From Planctomycetota bacterium (GTDB lineage: Bacteria > Planctomycetota > Phycisphaerae > WQYP01): a DNA stretch of 16,741 nucleotides. Below are positions 7,794-15,799 of this stretch, in pieces. The stretch lies in the NCBI GenBank assembly GCA_021798635.1, contig JAJZGH010000094.1, positions 1 to 16,741 of the forward strand, in the 5' to 3' direction. The notes beneath the pieces are model-generated. The model saw nothing but the letters and a program-made list of their open reading frames with translations, was not told where the DNA came from and ran no database searches. The translations under genes and the position numbers were made by a program. Within the stretch, counting starts at the first letter, position 1. Each line of letters opens with the position of its first letter.

Positions 7794-9407
7794 ATGAATA
7801 TGCGTTGTGGGAACGGCTTTTGGAAGTTTGGCGCTGGACCGCAGGGGGCCTTCAGATGCAGCATGCTGTGCACTATCGTGCTGGGATTGATCTTATGCCT
7901 GCCGATACTTGTGCGCGGTCAAAGTGTGATTTCACACGCACTCGCCTCCAAGCCGCTTGAGACCGCGGAGCATCGCCACGCCGCCATTATCACCATCACC
8001 GGTTCGGTTGATCGCATAACACGGGTCAGCGTGCAACGGCGTATTGCAACTGCATTGAAACGTAAAAGTTCCATATTGATTTTTCAAATCAATTCACGCA
8101 CCGGGCAACTCCGTGAGGCTTTAAAAATTGCCGCGCTAATCCGGCATTCTCATGTCGCCACGGTCGCCTGGGTTAACAGAGCGGCAGTCGGGCCGGCGGC
8201 TATTATTGCGGCGGCATGTACCAAGGTCATCATGTCGGGTAATGCCGCATGGGGGGACGGACAAAGCTTCGCCCTTAGGGGGGCCGATGCCGCAAAAATT
8301 GCCGCTAATCCGATGGCCGAGGTCTCATCGCCGGCACTTGCGTCTTTGCAGAAAGACCATGCGAATCATCCTGAGCTGATTCTTGCAGGAATGATGGATC
8401 GCAAAATACAAATTGATTCGGTGGTTAACAAAATGACCGGAGAAACGCGGTTTGTATTGCCGCAAGAACGCGCCCGATTAATGCGATTGACCACGGCCGT
8501 TCCCGGCCATGCCGCGGTTCATCCGTGGGTCTACGTTAAACGCGTCAAGCACGCGGGTACGCTGCTGACACTGGGCGCGCGGGAGGCGGTGCAAATGGGC
8601 GCGGCAGCCGCGGTCATCCATGATCCGGAAAGTCTGCCTGCCATGTTGAACATTACTGCGTCGAAAATTCCCGTAATGCGTCTGGATTTTCTGGAAAAAG
8701 CGTCGCGTTTTTGTTCGCGTTTTCAGGTCCGGTTTTTTTTGCTGATTATTATGCTGGTCTGCGGGTACATCGAATTCAGCCACCCGGGCCTGATGATTCC
8801 CGGATTGATCGGCTTGGCGGCCTTGGCGCTATTTCTTGGCGGCCCCATGCTCACGGGCCTGGCCAATTGGTGGGAGGTGGGCATTATATTTCTGGGAATT
8901 GTGATTATCGCCTTGGACTTTATCCATTTTGGCGGTTTGGGGCTGCTGGCCATTCCGGGATTTATTTTGGCCATTACCGGTATGATCGCATCCTTCGTTC
9001 CCATGGGTGCCTCGACGGTTGGGGCGGAAAAGGCCTTTCAAACCGGCCTGGGGGTGGTAACTTTGGCAATCATTGCCGCGGGATTGATCATTGCCTTGTT
9101 AATCAGGTATCTGGACATTACGCCGGGCTTTCGGCGATTGCAATTAAGGCCAGTGTCCGCGTCGCTGCGCCATGACAGGTCGCCGGAGGCGCTGGGCGAT
9201 CTGTTATTTGTCGGGGCGGTCGGGCGGGCGGTCTCGGAGCTGCGGCCGTCGGGAAAAGCGCGGTTTGATAATCATCTGGTAACCGTGGTTTCACGCAATG
9301 AATTTATCGCGCCTGAGTTGCCGGTGGAGATTGTGGAAATACGCGAAAATCAGATTATCGTGCAGAAAATATCGGATGATGGCGCGCCGGTTGAAGTGGC
9401 GCTTTAG
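7794..9407 (+). CDS. Long NfeD-type membrane protein with degenerate ClpP-like domain
   Basis: Membrane protein of the NfeD/NfeD1b family: an N-terminal hydrophobic signal or anchor (about 23-41), a ClpP/crotonase-fold domain (63-280), five membrane segments (about 312-438) and a C-terminal OB fold (467-527). Relatives pair with SPFH/stomatin proteins in membrane quality control; no SPFH gene is visible here. In active members the ClpP-like domain has a catalytic Ser in an 'A-S-A-G-A' motif. Here the aligned stretch is RAAVGPAAIIAAAC, with G133 at the Ser position, so the domain is probably not a working serine protease. The 537-residue length is normal for the long form. ATG 7794 follows AGAGGCGG by about 4 nt; ATG 7776 lacks a site. 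The short NfeD gene follows after 12 bp. Confidence 0.88.
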   Translation: MNMRCGNGFWKFGAGPQGAFRCSMLCTIVLGLILCLPILVRGQSVISHALASKPLETAEHRHAAIITITGSVDRITRVSVQRRIATALKRKSSILIFQINSRTGQLREALKIAALIRHSHVATVAWVNRAAVGPAAIIAAACTKVIMSGNAAWGDGQSFALRGADAAKIAANPMAEVSSPALASLQKDHANHPELILAGMMDRKIQIDSVVNKMTGETRFVLPQERARLMRLTTAVPGHAAVHPWVYVKRVKHAGTLLTLGAREAVQMGAAAAVIHDPESLPAMLNITASKIPVMRLDFLEKASRFCSRFQVRFFLLIIMLVCGYIEFSHPGLMIPGLIGLAALALFLGGPMLTGLANWWEVGIIFLGIVIIALDFIHFGGLGLLAIPGFILAITGMIASFVPMGASTVGAEKAFQTGLGVVTLAIIAAGLIIALLIRYLDITPGFRRLQLRPVSASLRHDRSPEALGDLLFVGAVGRAVSELRPSGKARFDNHLVTVVSRNEFIAPELPVEIVEIRENQIIVQKISDDGAPVEVAL

Positions 9408-9419
9408 GACTGAACTGTG

Positions 9420-9914
9420 ATGAATTTCGACCTTCTGATGGCCTGCATTCTTCTGTTTGTTGGCGGCTTTATTTGTCTGCTGGCGGAACTGGTGGTTCCG
9501 GCACACGGCTTTATGGCGATTCTGGCGGCCGCGTTTGCTATTTCCGGGATGATTTTAAGTTTTATAGTTGGGCCGACCTTTGGCATGGTTTGCGCCTTAG
9601 TTCTTTTGGTGCTGACTCCTTTGGTGATCACCGGATTTGTGAAGTATTATCCCCACAGTCCCGTTGGCCGCCGCGTGCTGTTGCGGGGGCCTAATCCGCA
9701 GAAGGTAAATGCGGTTTCCAAAGATCAGCAGATTGAATTGACTGCTTTGATCGGCCGCACCGGATCGGCGGTGACGACCTTGCGCCCAGCGGGGACCGGC
9801 CTGATCGACAGCCACCGCATCGCGTGTATAAGTGAAGGCCCGATTATTGAAAAAGGCGCTCCGATTCGTGCCGTTGCGGTGTCCGGGGGCCAACTGGTGG
9901 TACAGGCGATTTGA
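9420..9914 (+). CDS. Short NfeD family protein
   Basis: A 164-residue membrane protein: three hydrophobic helices (about 4-25, 31-51, 55-74) followed by a C-terminal OB fold (about 105-164) with the 'IGRTGSAVTTLRPAGTGLID' pattern typical of NfeD C-domains. It equals the membrane/OB half of the upstream protein without the ClpP-like part. The two genes are 12 bp apart, so they are probably co-transcribed and may form a complex in the membrane. The start is ambiguous: GTG 9417 and ATG 9420 are adjacent and share a weak AGGA (9406-9409). I chose ATG. The family call is good; the exact role is unknown. Confidence 0.87.
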   Translation: MNFDLLMACILLFVGGFICLLAELVVPAHGFMAILAAAFAISGMILSFIVGPTFGMVCALVLLVLTPLVITGFVKYYPHSPVGRRVLLRGPNPQKVNAVSKDQQIELTALIGRTGSAVTTLRPAGTGLIDSHRIACISEGPIIEKGAPIRAVAVSGGQLVVQAI

Positions 9915-10013
9915 CAGTTAAATCGGCGATTGGTCATTTAGAGATTTGTTGTCTCGCCCCTTATCCAGATCAAACCGTTTTCCTGGGACCGATCCGCGTG
10001 CCCGCGCGTCATG

Positions 10014-10032
10014 GATAGGCTTTGAGCCTATC
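10014..10032 (+). terminator. Hairpin downstream of the NfeD pair, without U-tract
   Basis: GATAGGCT, loop TTG and AGCCTATC form a perfect 8-bp stem 100 bp after the short NfeD gene. No T-run follows, so it may be a weak or factor-assisted terminator, an RNA-stabilising hairpin or a protein site. Confidence 0.35.
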
Positions 10033-10068
10033 ACGTAAAACCATTTTGCAATTTACCTTGCTTGCGCC

Positions 10069-10587
10069 ATGATGGCGAAAATGAAAAACGGGCTGCCACT
10101 CATTCGCGTTCATCGGGCTTATCCACGCGTGCTGCGCGCTGCAAACGACAGTACTGAGTTATTCGCCCCTCGGCTGGTTATTGTGGGGAGTGCTTTGGGA
10201 ATCGCGGCGCTGGTTTATCTGGGGCGGTTACTACTGCATAGCACGTCCGGTACTCCGCCAATATCCATTGGGCTGCCGTGGCTGATCCCCTTTGTGGTAC
10301 TGCTGGCGGGGATCGCTTTTATCCCCGGCATTTTCCCGCTCTGGTGGGAAAAGTTTTACGCGTGGTTCTGCCTGGGCGTGAGTGTCCTGGCGGCAATGGC
10401 GTATTTATCGCGATTCCATCGCGCCGCTGGGGCGGAATTATCGGAAAGCCTGGCGACGTATTGTGATTTTATTGTGTTGCTCTCGGCGCTATTTATTATC
10501 GCATCGGGCATTTTTATACGCGTCAAAGCGCCCGCCACGGTGCGTCTGAACGTGCTGTTACTTGTCTGGCTTATGTTTTTTCGCTAA
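10069..10587 (+). pseudogene. Truncated Na+/H+ antiporter-like gene (N-terminal remnant)
   Basis: The 172 residues resemble the N-terminal part of planctomycete-type sodium:proton antiporters of the NhaD/ArsB-like superfamily: 'WLIPFVVLLAGIAFIPGIFP' then LWWEKFY, a helix, and 'CDFIVLLSALFIIASGIFIR' then 'N-x-LLL'. From memory, full members are well over 400 residues and continue with a G-T-T-G-A-S motif directly after this point. Here the frame stops at 10585 just before that motif, and pabB begins 38 bp later, so about two thirds of the gene appear deleted. Five hydrophobic helices remain. No convincing ribosome binding site precedes the ATG cluster at 10069/10072/10081. The alternative is a genuine small membrane protein. 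The family assignment was not checked by search. Confidence 0.6.
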
Positions 10588-10625
10588 GGGGGCACCAAAA
10601 GCATGAAACCTTCGAGGTCGCTTTA

Positions 10626-12038
10626 ATGACTGACTGCAAACTCACCGTCCAAAGTCGCACTGCTGACGGCCGCGTTGATCCTATGCGGCTGCTGGGTGCG
10701 TTGGCTGGGCAGAGTGGGGACATCGCGATGCTGCACAGCGGACTTGGGGGGCACGTAGTCCTGGCGGTCAACGTGATTTCCGGCGTGCAAATGACTGCGG
10801 AGCATGGGGAGATCAAATTGCGCTGCGCCGGGCTGGCAGCGCGTGGCCACGCTAACGGAGACGTTTCAATCACGCCGTCCACGGCCTGGCAACGCTGGCA
10901 GGACAATATCACCACTATTTCATTTTCCCAGCCGCCGCCGGATCGCATCGGATGGATCGGTTGGTTCAGTTACGAATCCGGCGTGATGGCGGAACTGCCC
11001 CAGTTGTATGACTCGCCGGAGGGAGATTTTCCCCTGGCGCATTGGCAGCTCTTTGAACGCTATTTTGTTTTGGATTCCTCTAAGCAGCAATGGCTTTTGG
11101 TGGCGTTGCACCCGGACGCCCGCGACGCGGAAAATGTCATCGGGCAAATGCAAGGCCAGTTGAACGCCGCCAACTCCTGCGATGCATCGGTGGATGCTCC
11201 GGTGAAAGCTACAAGCCTGCAGCATCCTGATGGCTCCGCGTTCAAGGCGGCGGTGCGCCGATGCAAAGAATACATTGCCGCCGGGGATATTTATCAGGCC
11301 AATATATCCGCCGTCTGGACCGCCCGGATTGCCCAACCGGGATACCAAGTTTTTGGGCGTCTGGCGGAAAAAAACCCGGCACAGTTTGCCGCGTTTTTAC
11401 GTTATGGGAAAGACGAAATTATTTCCGCATCGCCGGAATTATTTCTGCAACGCACTGGAGAGATACTTGAAACTCGCCCCATCAAAGGTACCCGCCGGCG
11501 TCTCTGTGGCGATGCTGTTGCCGATCAGTACCGCTGTGACGAACTGCTGCACAGTGAAAAAGATCGCTCGGAACTGGCGATGATTGTGGATTTGCTAAGG
11601 AATGATCTGGGACGCGTGTGCACCAGCGTGTGCGTGGAAAAAGTCCGGCAAATTGAAAAATTGCCCGCGCTCTGGCATACGCATGGGGTGATCAGGGGTA
11701 AACTTCCTCCCCATGTGGGTAAACGGTGGGATGAAATCATCACGGCTATGTGCCCCGGCGGCTCCATTACCGGAGTGCCTAAAATTAGAGCGATGGAGAT
11801 TATCCGGGAACTGGAAAATCAGCAGCGCGGCATATATTGCGGCAACATCGGTTGGATCAGTCCGACTGGTGACGGTGCATTGAATATTGCCATTCGCACC
11901 ATCCATATTGCCAATAGCATTGCAACGTTTCGTTCCGGCGCTGGTATTACCGCAGACAGCAACCCGGATGACGAATATGCGGAAATCCTCGCCAAAGCGT
12001 CGGCGTTAATGTGTGCATTAACAGGAGAAATGTTATGA
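10626..12038 (+). CDS. pabB: Chorismate-utilising enzyme, aminodeoxychorismate synthase component I (PabB-like)
   Basis: A 470-residue enzyme that aminates chorismate, normally to 4-amino-4-deoxychorismate for p-aminobenzoate and folate; it needs a PabA-type glutaminase, not seen here. The chorismate-binding domain (about 200-468) shows DIYQANIS (221-228), RPIKGTRRR (284-292), a SELAMIVDLLRNDLGRV block (315-331), CPGGSITGVPK (376-386), YCGNIGW and SGAGITADSNPDDEYAE. K287 in PIKGT is the PabB signature lysine; anthranilate synthase TrpE has Ala there (PIAGT), so PabB is favoured. GAGG (10614-10617) lies 8 nt before the ATG. The stop overlaps the next start as ATGA, so it is co-translated with the polyketide operon. 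It may serve folate, or supply an aminobenzoate-type precursor to that pathway (inference). Confidence 0.9.
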   Translation: MTDCKLTVQSRTADGRVDPMRLLGALAGQSGDIAMLHSGLGGHVVLAVNVISGVQMTAEHGEIKLRCAGLAARGHANGDVSITPSTAWQRWQDNITTISFSQPPPDRIGWIGWFSYESGVMAELPQLYDSPEGDFPLAHWQLFERYFVLDSSKQQWLLVALHPDARDAENVIGQMQGQLNAANSCDASVDAPVKATSLQHPDGSAFKAAVRRCKEYIAAGDIYQANISAVWTARIAQPGYQVFGRLAEKNPAQFAAFLRYGKDEIISASPELFLQRTGEILETRPIKGTRRRLCGDAVADQYRCDELLHSEKDRSELAMIVDLLRNDLGRVCTSVCVEKVRQIEKLPALWHTHGVIRGKLPPHVGKRWDEIITAMCPGGSITGVPKIRAMEIIRELENQQRGIYCGNIGWISPTGDGALNIAIRTIHIANSIATFRSGAGITADSNPDDEYAEILAKASALMCALTGEML

Positions 12039-12721
12039 AGCAGAGGCGCGTACCAGAGATTATGGATTCTTCGGACATTTCTCCAGAAAGTCACCACCGT
12101 GCTTTGGCCGCGCTGGAACGCATTAATCACTGGAGTGACAGTGCTGGAATTGTGTGGCGTGAAATTCATCCGATGGTTAAAAACGAGGGGGTGTTACGCG
12201 TCTTGGATATCGCCACGGGTGGGGGAGATGTCCCGGTTGCTCTGTGGAAACTGGCTCATCAGGCAGGGGTAAAATTGGAGATCGCCGGCTGTGATAAAAG
12301 CTCGATTGCCATTGCCCATGCCAAAAGTAACGCGGAAAAACAGGGTGCCGCAATCGACTGGTTTATCTGGGATCTTTTTACGGACCCGGTTCCGCAAGGC
12401 TATGATATCATTATGAGTTCTTTGTTTATGCATCATCTGGATTCTTCACAGGCCGTCGGGTTCTTGAAAAAATTGGCCGGGGGGGCCGGGAAGCGGTTGA
12501 TCGTCAATGATCTAAGGCGCTCCACCACCGGATGGCTCCTGGCATCCGGCGCTGCATGTTTTTTGGGTTCGCGTGTGGTGTGGGTGGACGGCCCGAGATC
12601 CGTTCGAGCCGCGTACACCATGGCGGAAAGTGCGGACTTGGCAGCACAAGCGGGTTTAAAAGATGTCAAAATTGAACCGCGCTTTCCATTTCGCTTTGTC
12701 TTGTCCTGGAGTCGGACATGA
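12035..12721 (+). CDS. Class I SAM-dependent methyltransferase of the polyketide operon
   Basis: A 228-residue soluble Rossmann-fold methyltransferase. Motif I is VLDIATGGGDVP (56-67), the acidic end of strand 2 is D87 (AGCDKSS), and MSSLFMHHLD (126-135) is the post-motif strand and catalytic-face region. The N-terminal 'PEIMDSSDI...HHRALAALERIN' segment is typical of small methyltransferases found beside bacterial type III polyketide synthases. It probably O- or C-methylates the polyketide product; the substrate is inferred from context only. ATG 12035 is chosen because AGGAG (12023-12027) lies 7 nt upstream and it overlaps the pabB stop (ATGA); an in-frame GTG at 12011 lies upstream of that site. 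Its own stop overlaps the next start in the same way. Confidence 0.9.
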   Translation: MKQRRVPEIMDSSDISPESHHRALAALERINHWSDSAGIVWREIHPMVKNEGVLRVLDIATGGGDVPVALWKLAHQAGVKLEIAGCDKSSIAIAHAKSNAEKQGAAIDWFIWDLFTDPVPQGYDIIMSSLFMHHLDSSQAVGFLKKLAGGAGKRLIVNDLRRSTTGWLLASGAACFLGSRVVWVDGPRSVRAAYTMAESADLAAQAGLKDVKIEPRFPFRFVLSWSRT

Positions 12722-13863
12722 TTTGCTTTTCCGCGGCCGGGGATGCTGGTCGCCTGTGGGATGTATTGGTGGTGGGGGCCGGTGTGGCGGGCGCGATGGC
12801 AGCTCATGGTGCCGCGCAGCGGGGATTAAGTGTGATGTTAATTGATAAGGCGGCGTTTCCACGCGGCAAAGCGTGCGGGTGTTGTTTGAATCAGGCGGCA
12901 GTGAAGTTGCTTGAAGAGGCACAATTTAATATCCGCGATTTAGGTGCCACGCCGATTGATCGGTTTTTTTTGGCTTGTGGTGGTACCACGGCCAAAATAC
13001 CCATCCCCAGCGGATTGGCAATTTCGCGCGAGGTGTTGGATATGGCATTAATTAACCATGCACAGAAAGCTGGAGCCGCTTTTATGCCGCGCACCACGGC
13101 GCAGGTCACTGCCAGTTTTTCTACCCACCGAGAAGTATCTGTCGCGCAGGAGGGCATAGTTTCCTCGTTGCGAGCTAAAATCGTGCTGGTTGCGGATGGA
13201 CTGGGCGGGCGGTTGCTCCGTGACGATGACGGGTTGCAAATTGCGGCAAATTCGCGCGTGGGTATTGCCGGGACGTTTGAATATCCCGCCAGGGACTACG
13301 CTCCCGGAATCATCTACATGGCCTGTGGAAAAAGGGGATACGCCGGGATGGTCACTGTGGAAAACCAGAGGCTGCATATCGCCGCCGCACTGGATGTTCA
13401 CGCCGCACGTGACGCCGCGGGGGCAGGCAACGCCTTGGCTGAAATAATCCGAGATTCGGGATTGCCGGTACCCGCGGGCCTTCCGACATGCCGCTGGCAT
13501 GGTGCACCGGCGCTTACACGCCGTCGGAGCCGACTTTTTGAAGAGCGGCTTTTTATTCTTGGTGATTCGGCCGGATATGTTGAACCCTTTTCCGGAGAGG
13601 GAATGGCCTGGGCCTTAGCCGGTGCCAAGCGAATCCTGCCGCTCGTTGAGCAAGCCGTTCAGGCCTGGCGCGAGGAACTCGGGCCGCAATGGCAGCAGCA
13701 GTTCCGTGATCTAATCGGACCGCGGCAGCGAATCTGCCGAGCAGCGACTATATTGTTGCGGAATCGGGGCGTCACGCGATTGGCGGTTGAGGCGCTTAAA
13801 ATTTCGCCGGCACTGGCCGGCCCGCTGGTTCGGCAGATGAATCGGCCTATAGCTATGGCTTAA
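12718..13863 (+). CDS. FAD-dependent oxidoreductase (geranylgeranyl reductase / hydroxylase type)
   Basis: A 381-residue flavoprotein of the NAD(P)/FAD-dependent monooxygenase and geranylgeranyl-reductase-like superfamily. The dinucleotide-binding motif GAGVAG is at 20-25, the FPRGKACGCC segment (47-56) matches the 'PR-x-K-x-C-G' signature after the FAD ribose site, ADGLGG is at 159-164, and GDSAGYVEPFSGEG (282-295) is the second FAD-binding motif. It likely hydroxylates or reduces the aromatic polyketide; which one cannot be read from sequence. The ATG overlaps the methyltransferase stop (ATGA), with GGAG (12708-12711) 6 nt before it, indicating translational coupling. The polyketide synthase gene follows after 13 bp. 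Confidence 0.9.
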   Translation: MICFSAAGDAGRLWDVLVVGAGVAGAMAAHGAAQRGLSVMLIDKAAFPRGKACGCCLNQAAVKLLEEAQFNIRDLGATPIDRFFLACGGTTAKIPIPSGLAISREVLDMALINHAQKAGAAFMPRTTAQVTASFSTHREVSVAQEGIVSSLRAKIVLVADGLGGRLLRDDDGLQIAANSRVGIAGTFEYPARDYAPGIIYMACGKRGYAGMVTVENQRLHIAAALDVHAARDAAGAGNALAEIIRDSGLPVPAGLPTCRWHGAPALTRRRSRLFEERLFILGDSAGYVEPFSGEGMAWALAGAKRILPLVEQAVQAWREELGPQWQQQFRDLIGPRQRICRAATILLRNRGVTRLAVEALKISPALAGPLVRQMNRPIAMA

Positions 13864-13876
13864 TTGTGGAGTTCAG

Positions 13877-14947
13877 ATGGGTTTGCATATCACCGCTCTG
13901 GGGACGGCGCTGCCGGATTACGGTATCAGTCAGGATAAGGCGTGCGCTATTGCCCAAAAGGGTCTCACGGAAAAGCAGTCCCGCCTTCTGGCCACGATTT
14001 ATCGAAAAACCAGCATTAAACGCCGCCATACTGTGCTGTTGGATGGGGAGAATGGTGCCACGCCGTTTTATGAGGTCTCGGATACTTCTTTCTCCGCGGG
14101 GCCGGGCACCAGGCATCGCATGGATCGCTATGCGGCCGAGGCCGTTCCTCTGGCGATTCGTGCCTCACAAGCCGCCTTGAGCAACGCACGCTGTGGGCCA
14201 GCCTCCGTGACTCATCTGATAACGGTCTCGTGTACCGGATTTTTTTCACCCGGAGTGGATAGCGAAATTATAGAAACCTTGCAATTATCCCGGTCAGTTA
14301 GCCGGGTGAATATCGGTTTTATGGGGTGCCACGCGGCGCTTAATGCCTTGCAGGTGGCGCTGGCCATTGCCAACGCGCAGGCGGATGCGACGGTTTTATT
14401 ATGTGCCACGGAATTATGCAGCCTCCATTTTCAACAAGGCTGGAATACTGACAAGGTATTGCCCAATGCGTTATTTGCCGACGGTTCCGCGGCGATTGTG
14501 GGAAAGGCTGCCGCGCCGGGCGAACGCTGGACCTGCCAAGCCACCGGCTCATATCTATTGCCCGAATCCAATGCGGATATGACATGGCGCATCGGCGACC
14601 ATGGTTTTCAGATGACTCTTTCGCGGCGCGTGCCGACGTTAATCGCAGAAAACCTCAGACCCTGGCTGGAGCAATTCCTGGCGAAGCAAAATCTGACGAC
14701 TTCGGATATCGGTTCCTGGGCGGTTCATCCCGGCGGACCGGGCATTCTGGATGCCGTCAGCACCAGCCTGAGTTTGCCTGCTGCCGCACTGGATGTTTCC
14801 CGTGCGGTGCTGGCTGACTGCGGCAACATGTCCTCGCCGACGATCCTGTTTATTGTGGAGCGTCTGCGGCAAAAGTCGGCACCGCTACCGTGCATGATGC
14901 TGGCCTTCGGCCCCGGCCTGGCCATCGAAGTCGTCTTGTTGATTTAA
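13877..14947 (+). CDS. Type III polyketide synthase (chalcone/stilbene synthase family)
   Basis: Homodimeric ketosynthase that extends an acyl-CoA starter with malonyl-CoA and cyclises it to a pyrone, resorcinol or phloroglucinol-type ring. The complete Cys-His-Asn triad is visible: C151 in GFMGCHAALNAL, H284 in WAVHPGGPGIL and N317 in DCGNMSSPTILF. The ADGSAA motif (201-206) and the C-terminal FGPGLAIE loop (344-351) are intact. The 356-residue length is normal. GGAG (13868-13871) sits 5 nt before the ATG. It closes the operon after the methyltransferase and flavoprotein. Starter and chain length cannot be predicted by eye, and no acyl-CoA ligase is present. The family call is secure; the product is unknown. 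Confidence 0.95.
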   Translation: MGLHITALGTALPDYGISQDKACAIAQKGLTEKQSRLLATIYRKTSIKRRHTVLLDGENGATPFYEVSDTSFSAGPGTRHRMDRYAAEAVPLAIRASQAALSNARCGPASVTHLITVSCTGFFSPGVDSEIIETLQLSRSVSRVNIGFMGCHAALNALQVALAIANAQADATVLLCATELCSLHFQQGWNTDKVLPNALFADGSAAIVGKAAAPGERWTCQATGSYLLPESNADMTWRIGDHGFQMTLSRRVPTLIAENLRPWLEQFLAKQNLTTSDIGSWAVHPGGPGILDAVSTSLSLPAAALDVSRAVLADCGNMSSPTILFIVERLRQKSAPLPCMMLAFGPGLAIEVVLLI

Positions 14948-14954
14948 TTACCGC

Positions 14955-14969
14955 GCTCGGCAACCGAGC
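14955..14969. terminator. Short hairpin between convergent genes
   Basis: GCTCGG, loop CAA and CCGAGC form a perfect 6-bp, GC-rich stem between the polyketide synthase stop and the cytochrome stop. It may act on both strands, but no clear T-run follows on either. Confidence 0.35.
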
Positions 14970-14972
14970 TGC

Positions 14973-15488
14973 TTAGTGATGCCGCATCCATGGCGGCATT
15001 TTTCCGCGTGGCAAGCTCTTGAGGTACGCGGTGACCGCCACAGCATCGGCATGGTTCATGCGATAGGCTGGCATGGGTGGCCCGGCATAATGCCCGCGCG
15101 GATCACGGCCGGTGGTTAGGAATTTAATCATGGCGCCGGCATTCCACCGCCAAGGCAAACCCGCAATATTCGGGGCACCATGCGGCCAATGGCGCACGGG
15201 GAAGTTGGGCTTGTAGGCAATTTTAGCACCCTGCAACCATTTGGATTTGATAAACCGGCCATTCTGATCCATGGGCGTATGGCAGTCGCCGCACATGGCC
15301 ACCTGATTGACCAGATAACTTCCACGGGATATTTCCATATCCACCGGCGTACCGGCCGCAGGCGCTGCCGCAACGGAAGCCTCCAAGCCCAAGTTGGCTG
15401 TCGGCCGCATTGCCACACCAGCGGTGATGCCGGCAGCCAGCAACACCGCACCCGCAACAACCCCTGATTTCTTGATGCGTTTACTCAT
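14973..15488 (-). CDS. Small monohaem c-type cytochrome
   Basis: A 171-residue exported cytochrome. The N-terminus has a basic start and a hydrophobic stretch (about 9-27), acting as a signal peptide or anchor, then an Ala/Pro linker (37-49). One haem site, C66-G-D-C69-H70, lies in 'QVAMCGDCHTP', and M139 in GPPMPAYRM is the likely distal ligand. 'ISRGSYLVNQVAMCGDCHTP' and the AYLKSLP ending are typical of class I cytochromes found in dehydrogenase subunits and in stand-alone carriers. It presumably carries electrons outside the cytoplasmic membrane; its partner is unknown and no neighbour suggests one. The start at 15488 follows GGAG (15494-15497) by 5 nt; an in-frame ATG at 15524 lacks such a site. 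Its 3' end is convergent with the polyketide operon. Confidence 0.9.
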   Translation of the reverse strand: MSKRIKKSGVVAGAVLLAAGITAGVAMRPTANLGLEASVAAAPAAGTPVDMEISRGSYLVNQVAMCGDCHTPMDQNGRFIKSKWLQGAKIAYKPNFPVRHWPHGAPNIAGLPWRWNAGAMIKFLTTGRDPRGHYAGPPMPAYRMNHADAVAVTAYLKSLPRGKMPPWMRHH

Positions 15489-15640
15489 GAAAGCTCCAAA
15501 AAAGTAAAAGAACTCATCTTGCACCAGTTAGTCAGCACACCCTCCCGACGCTCAACGCACAACATCCGCCAAAGTTGCAAGCGCACGATATGGACCGCTA
15601 TTTTGAGGAACTTGCTGCTTGGCTTTTTTTTGATCAATGT

Positions 15641-15704
15641 CCAGGGAGCCTGTCCGAGTAATGGCTGGGTCGCAATCCCAGCCATTACTCGGACAGGCTC
15701 CTGG
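15641..15704. repeat. Long perfect inverted repeat (25-bp arms, 7-bp loop)
   Basis: Arms 15645-15669 and 15677-15701 are perfectly complementary over 25 bp, separated by TCGCAAT. After a single-base bulge the pairing continues for 3 bp, CCA (15641-15643) with TGG (15702-15704). An eight-T run (15624-15631) lies on the left flank, but no T-run follows the stem on either strand in its reading direction. It is therefore not a classical terminator for the flanking genes, which both point away from it. It could be a palindromic interspersed element, a miniature transposon derivative or a cruciform site. Confidence 0.85.
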
Positions 15705-15733
15705 CGTGGATTACGCCAATCGCAATAGTAATT

Positions 15734-15751
15734 TGGCAATTAATGGCAATT
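15734..15751. repeat. Direct repeat TGGCAATT with 10-bp period
   Basis: TGGCAATT occurs twice with the first bases exactly 10 bp apart (15734-15741 and 15744-15751), which puts both copies on the same helix face. It lies about 50 bp upstream of the candidate -35 at 15800, a position suited to an activator. Confidence 0.5.
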
Positions 15752-15799
15752 TCCTACAAATTAAATTTTCCCCAAAATAAAAAAATAATAATTTTTCGC

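Noticed and set aside
12011..12034. GTG start extending the methyltransferase by eight residues
   Set aside because: AGGAG at 12023-12027 and the ATGA overlap with the pabB stop point to ATG 12035.
10626..12038. Anthranilate synthase component I (TrpE) as the identity of this gene
   Set aside because: The PIKGT lysine at 287 is the PabB-type residue; TrpE has PIAGT. Isochorismate or salicylate synthases are also less likely with these motifs.
15624..15704. Inverted repeat as a rho-independent terminator
   Set aside because: The only T-run is on the plus strand before the stem; neither strand has a U-tract after it, and no gene points into it.
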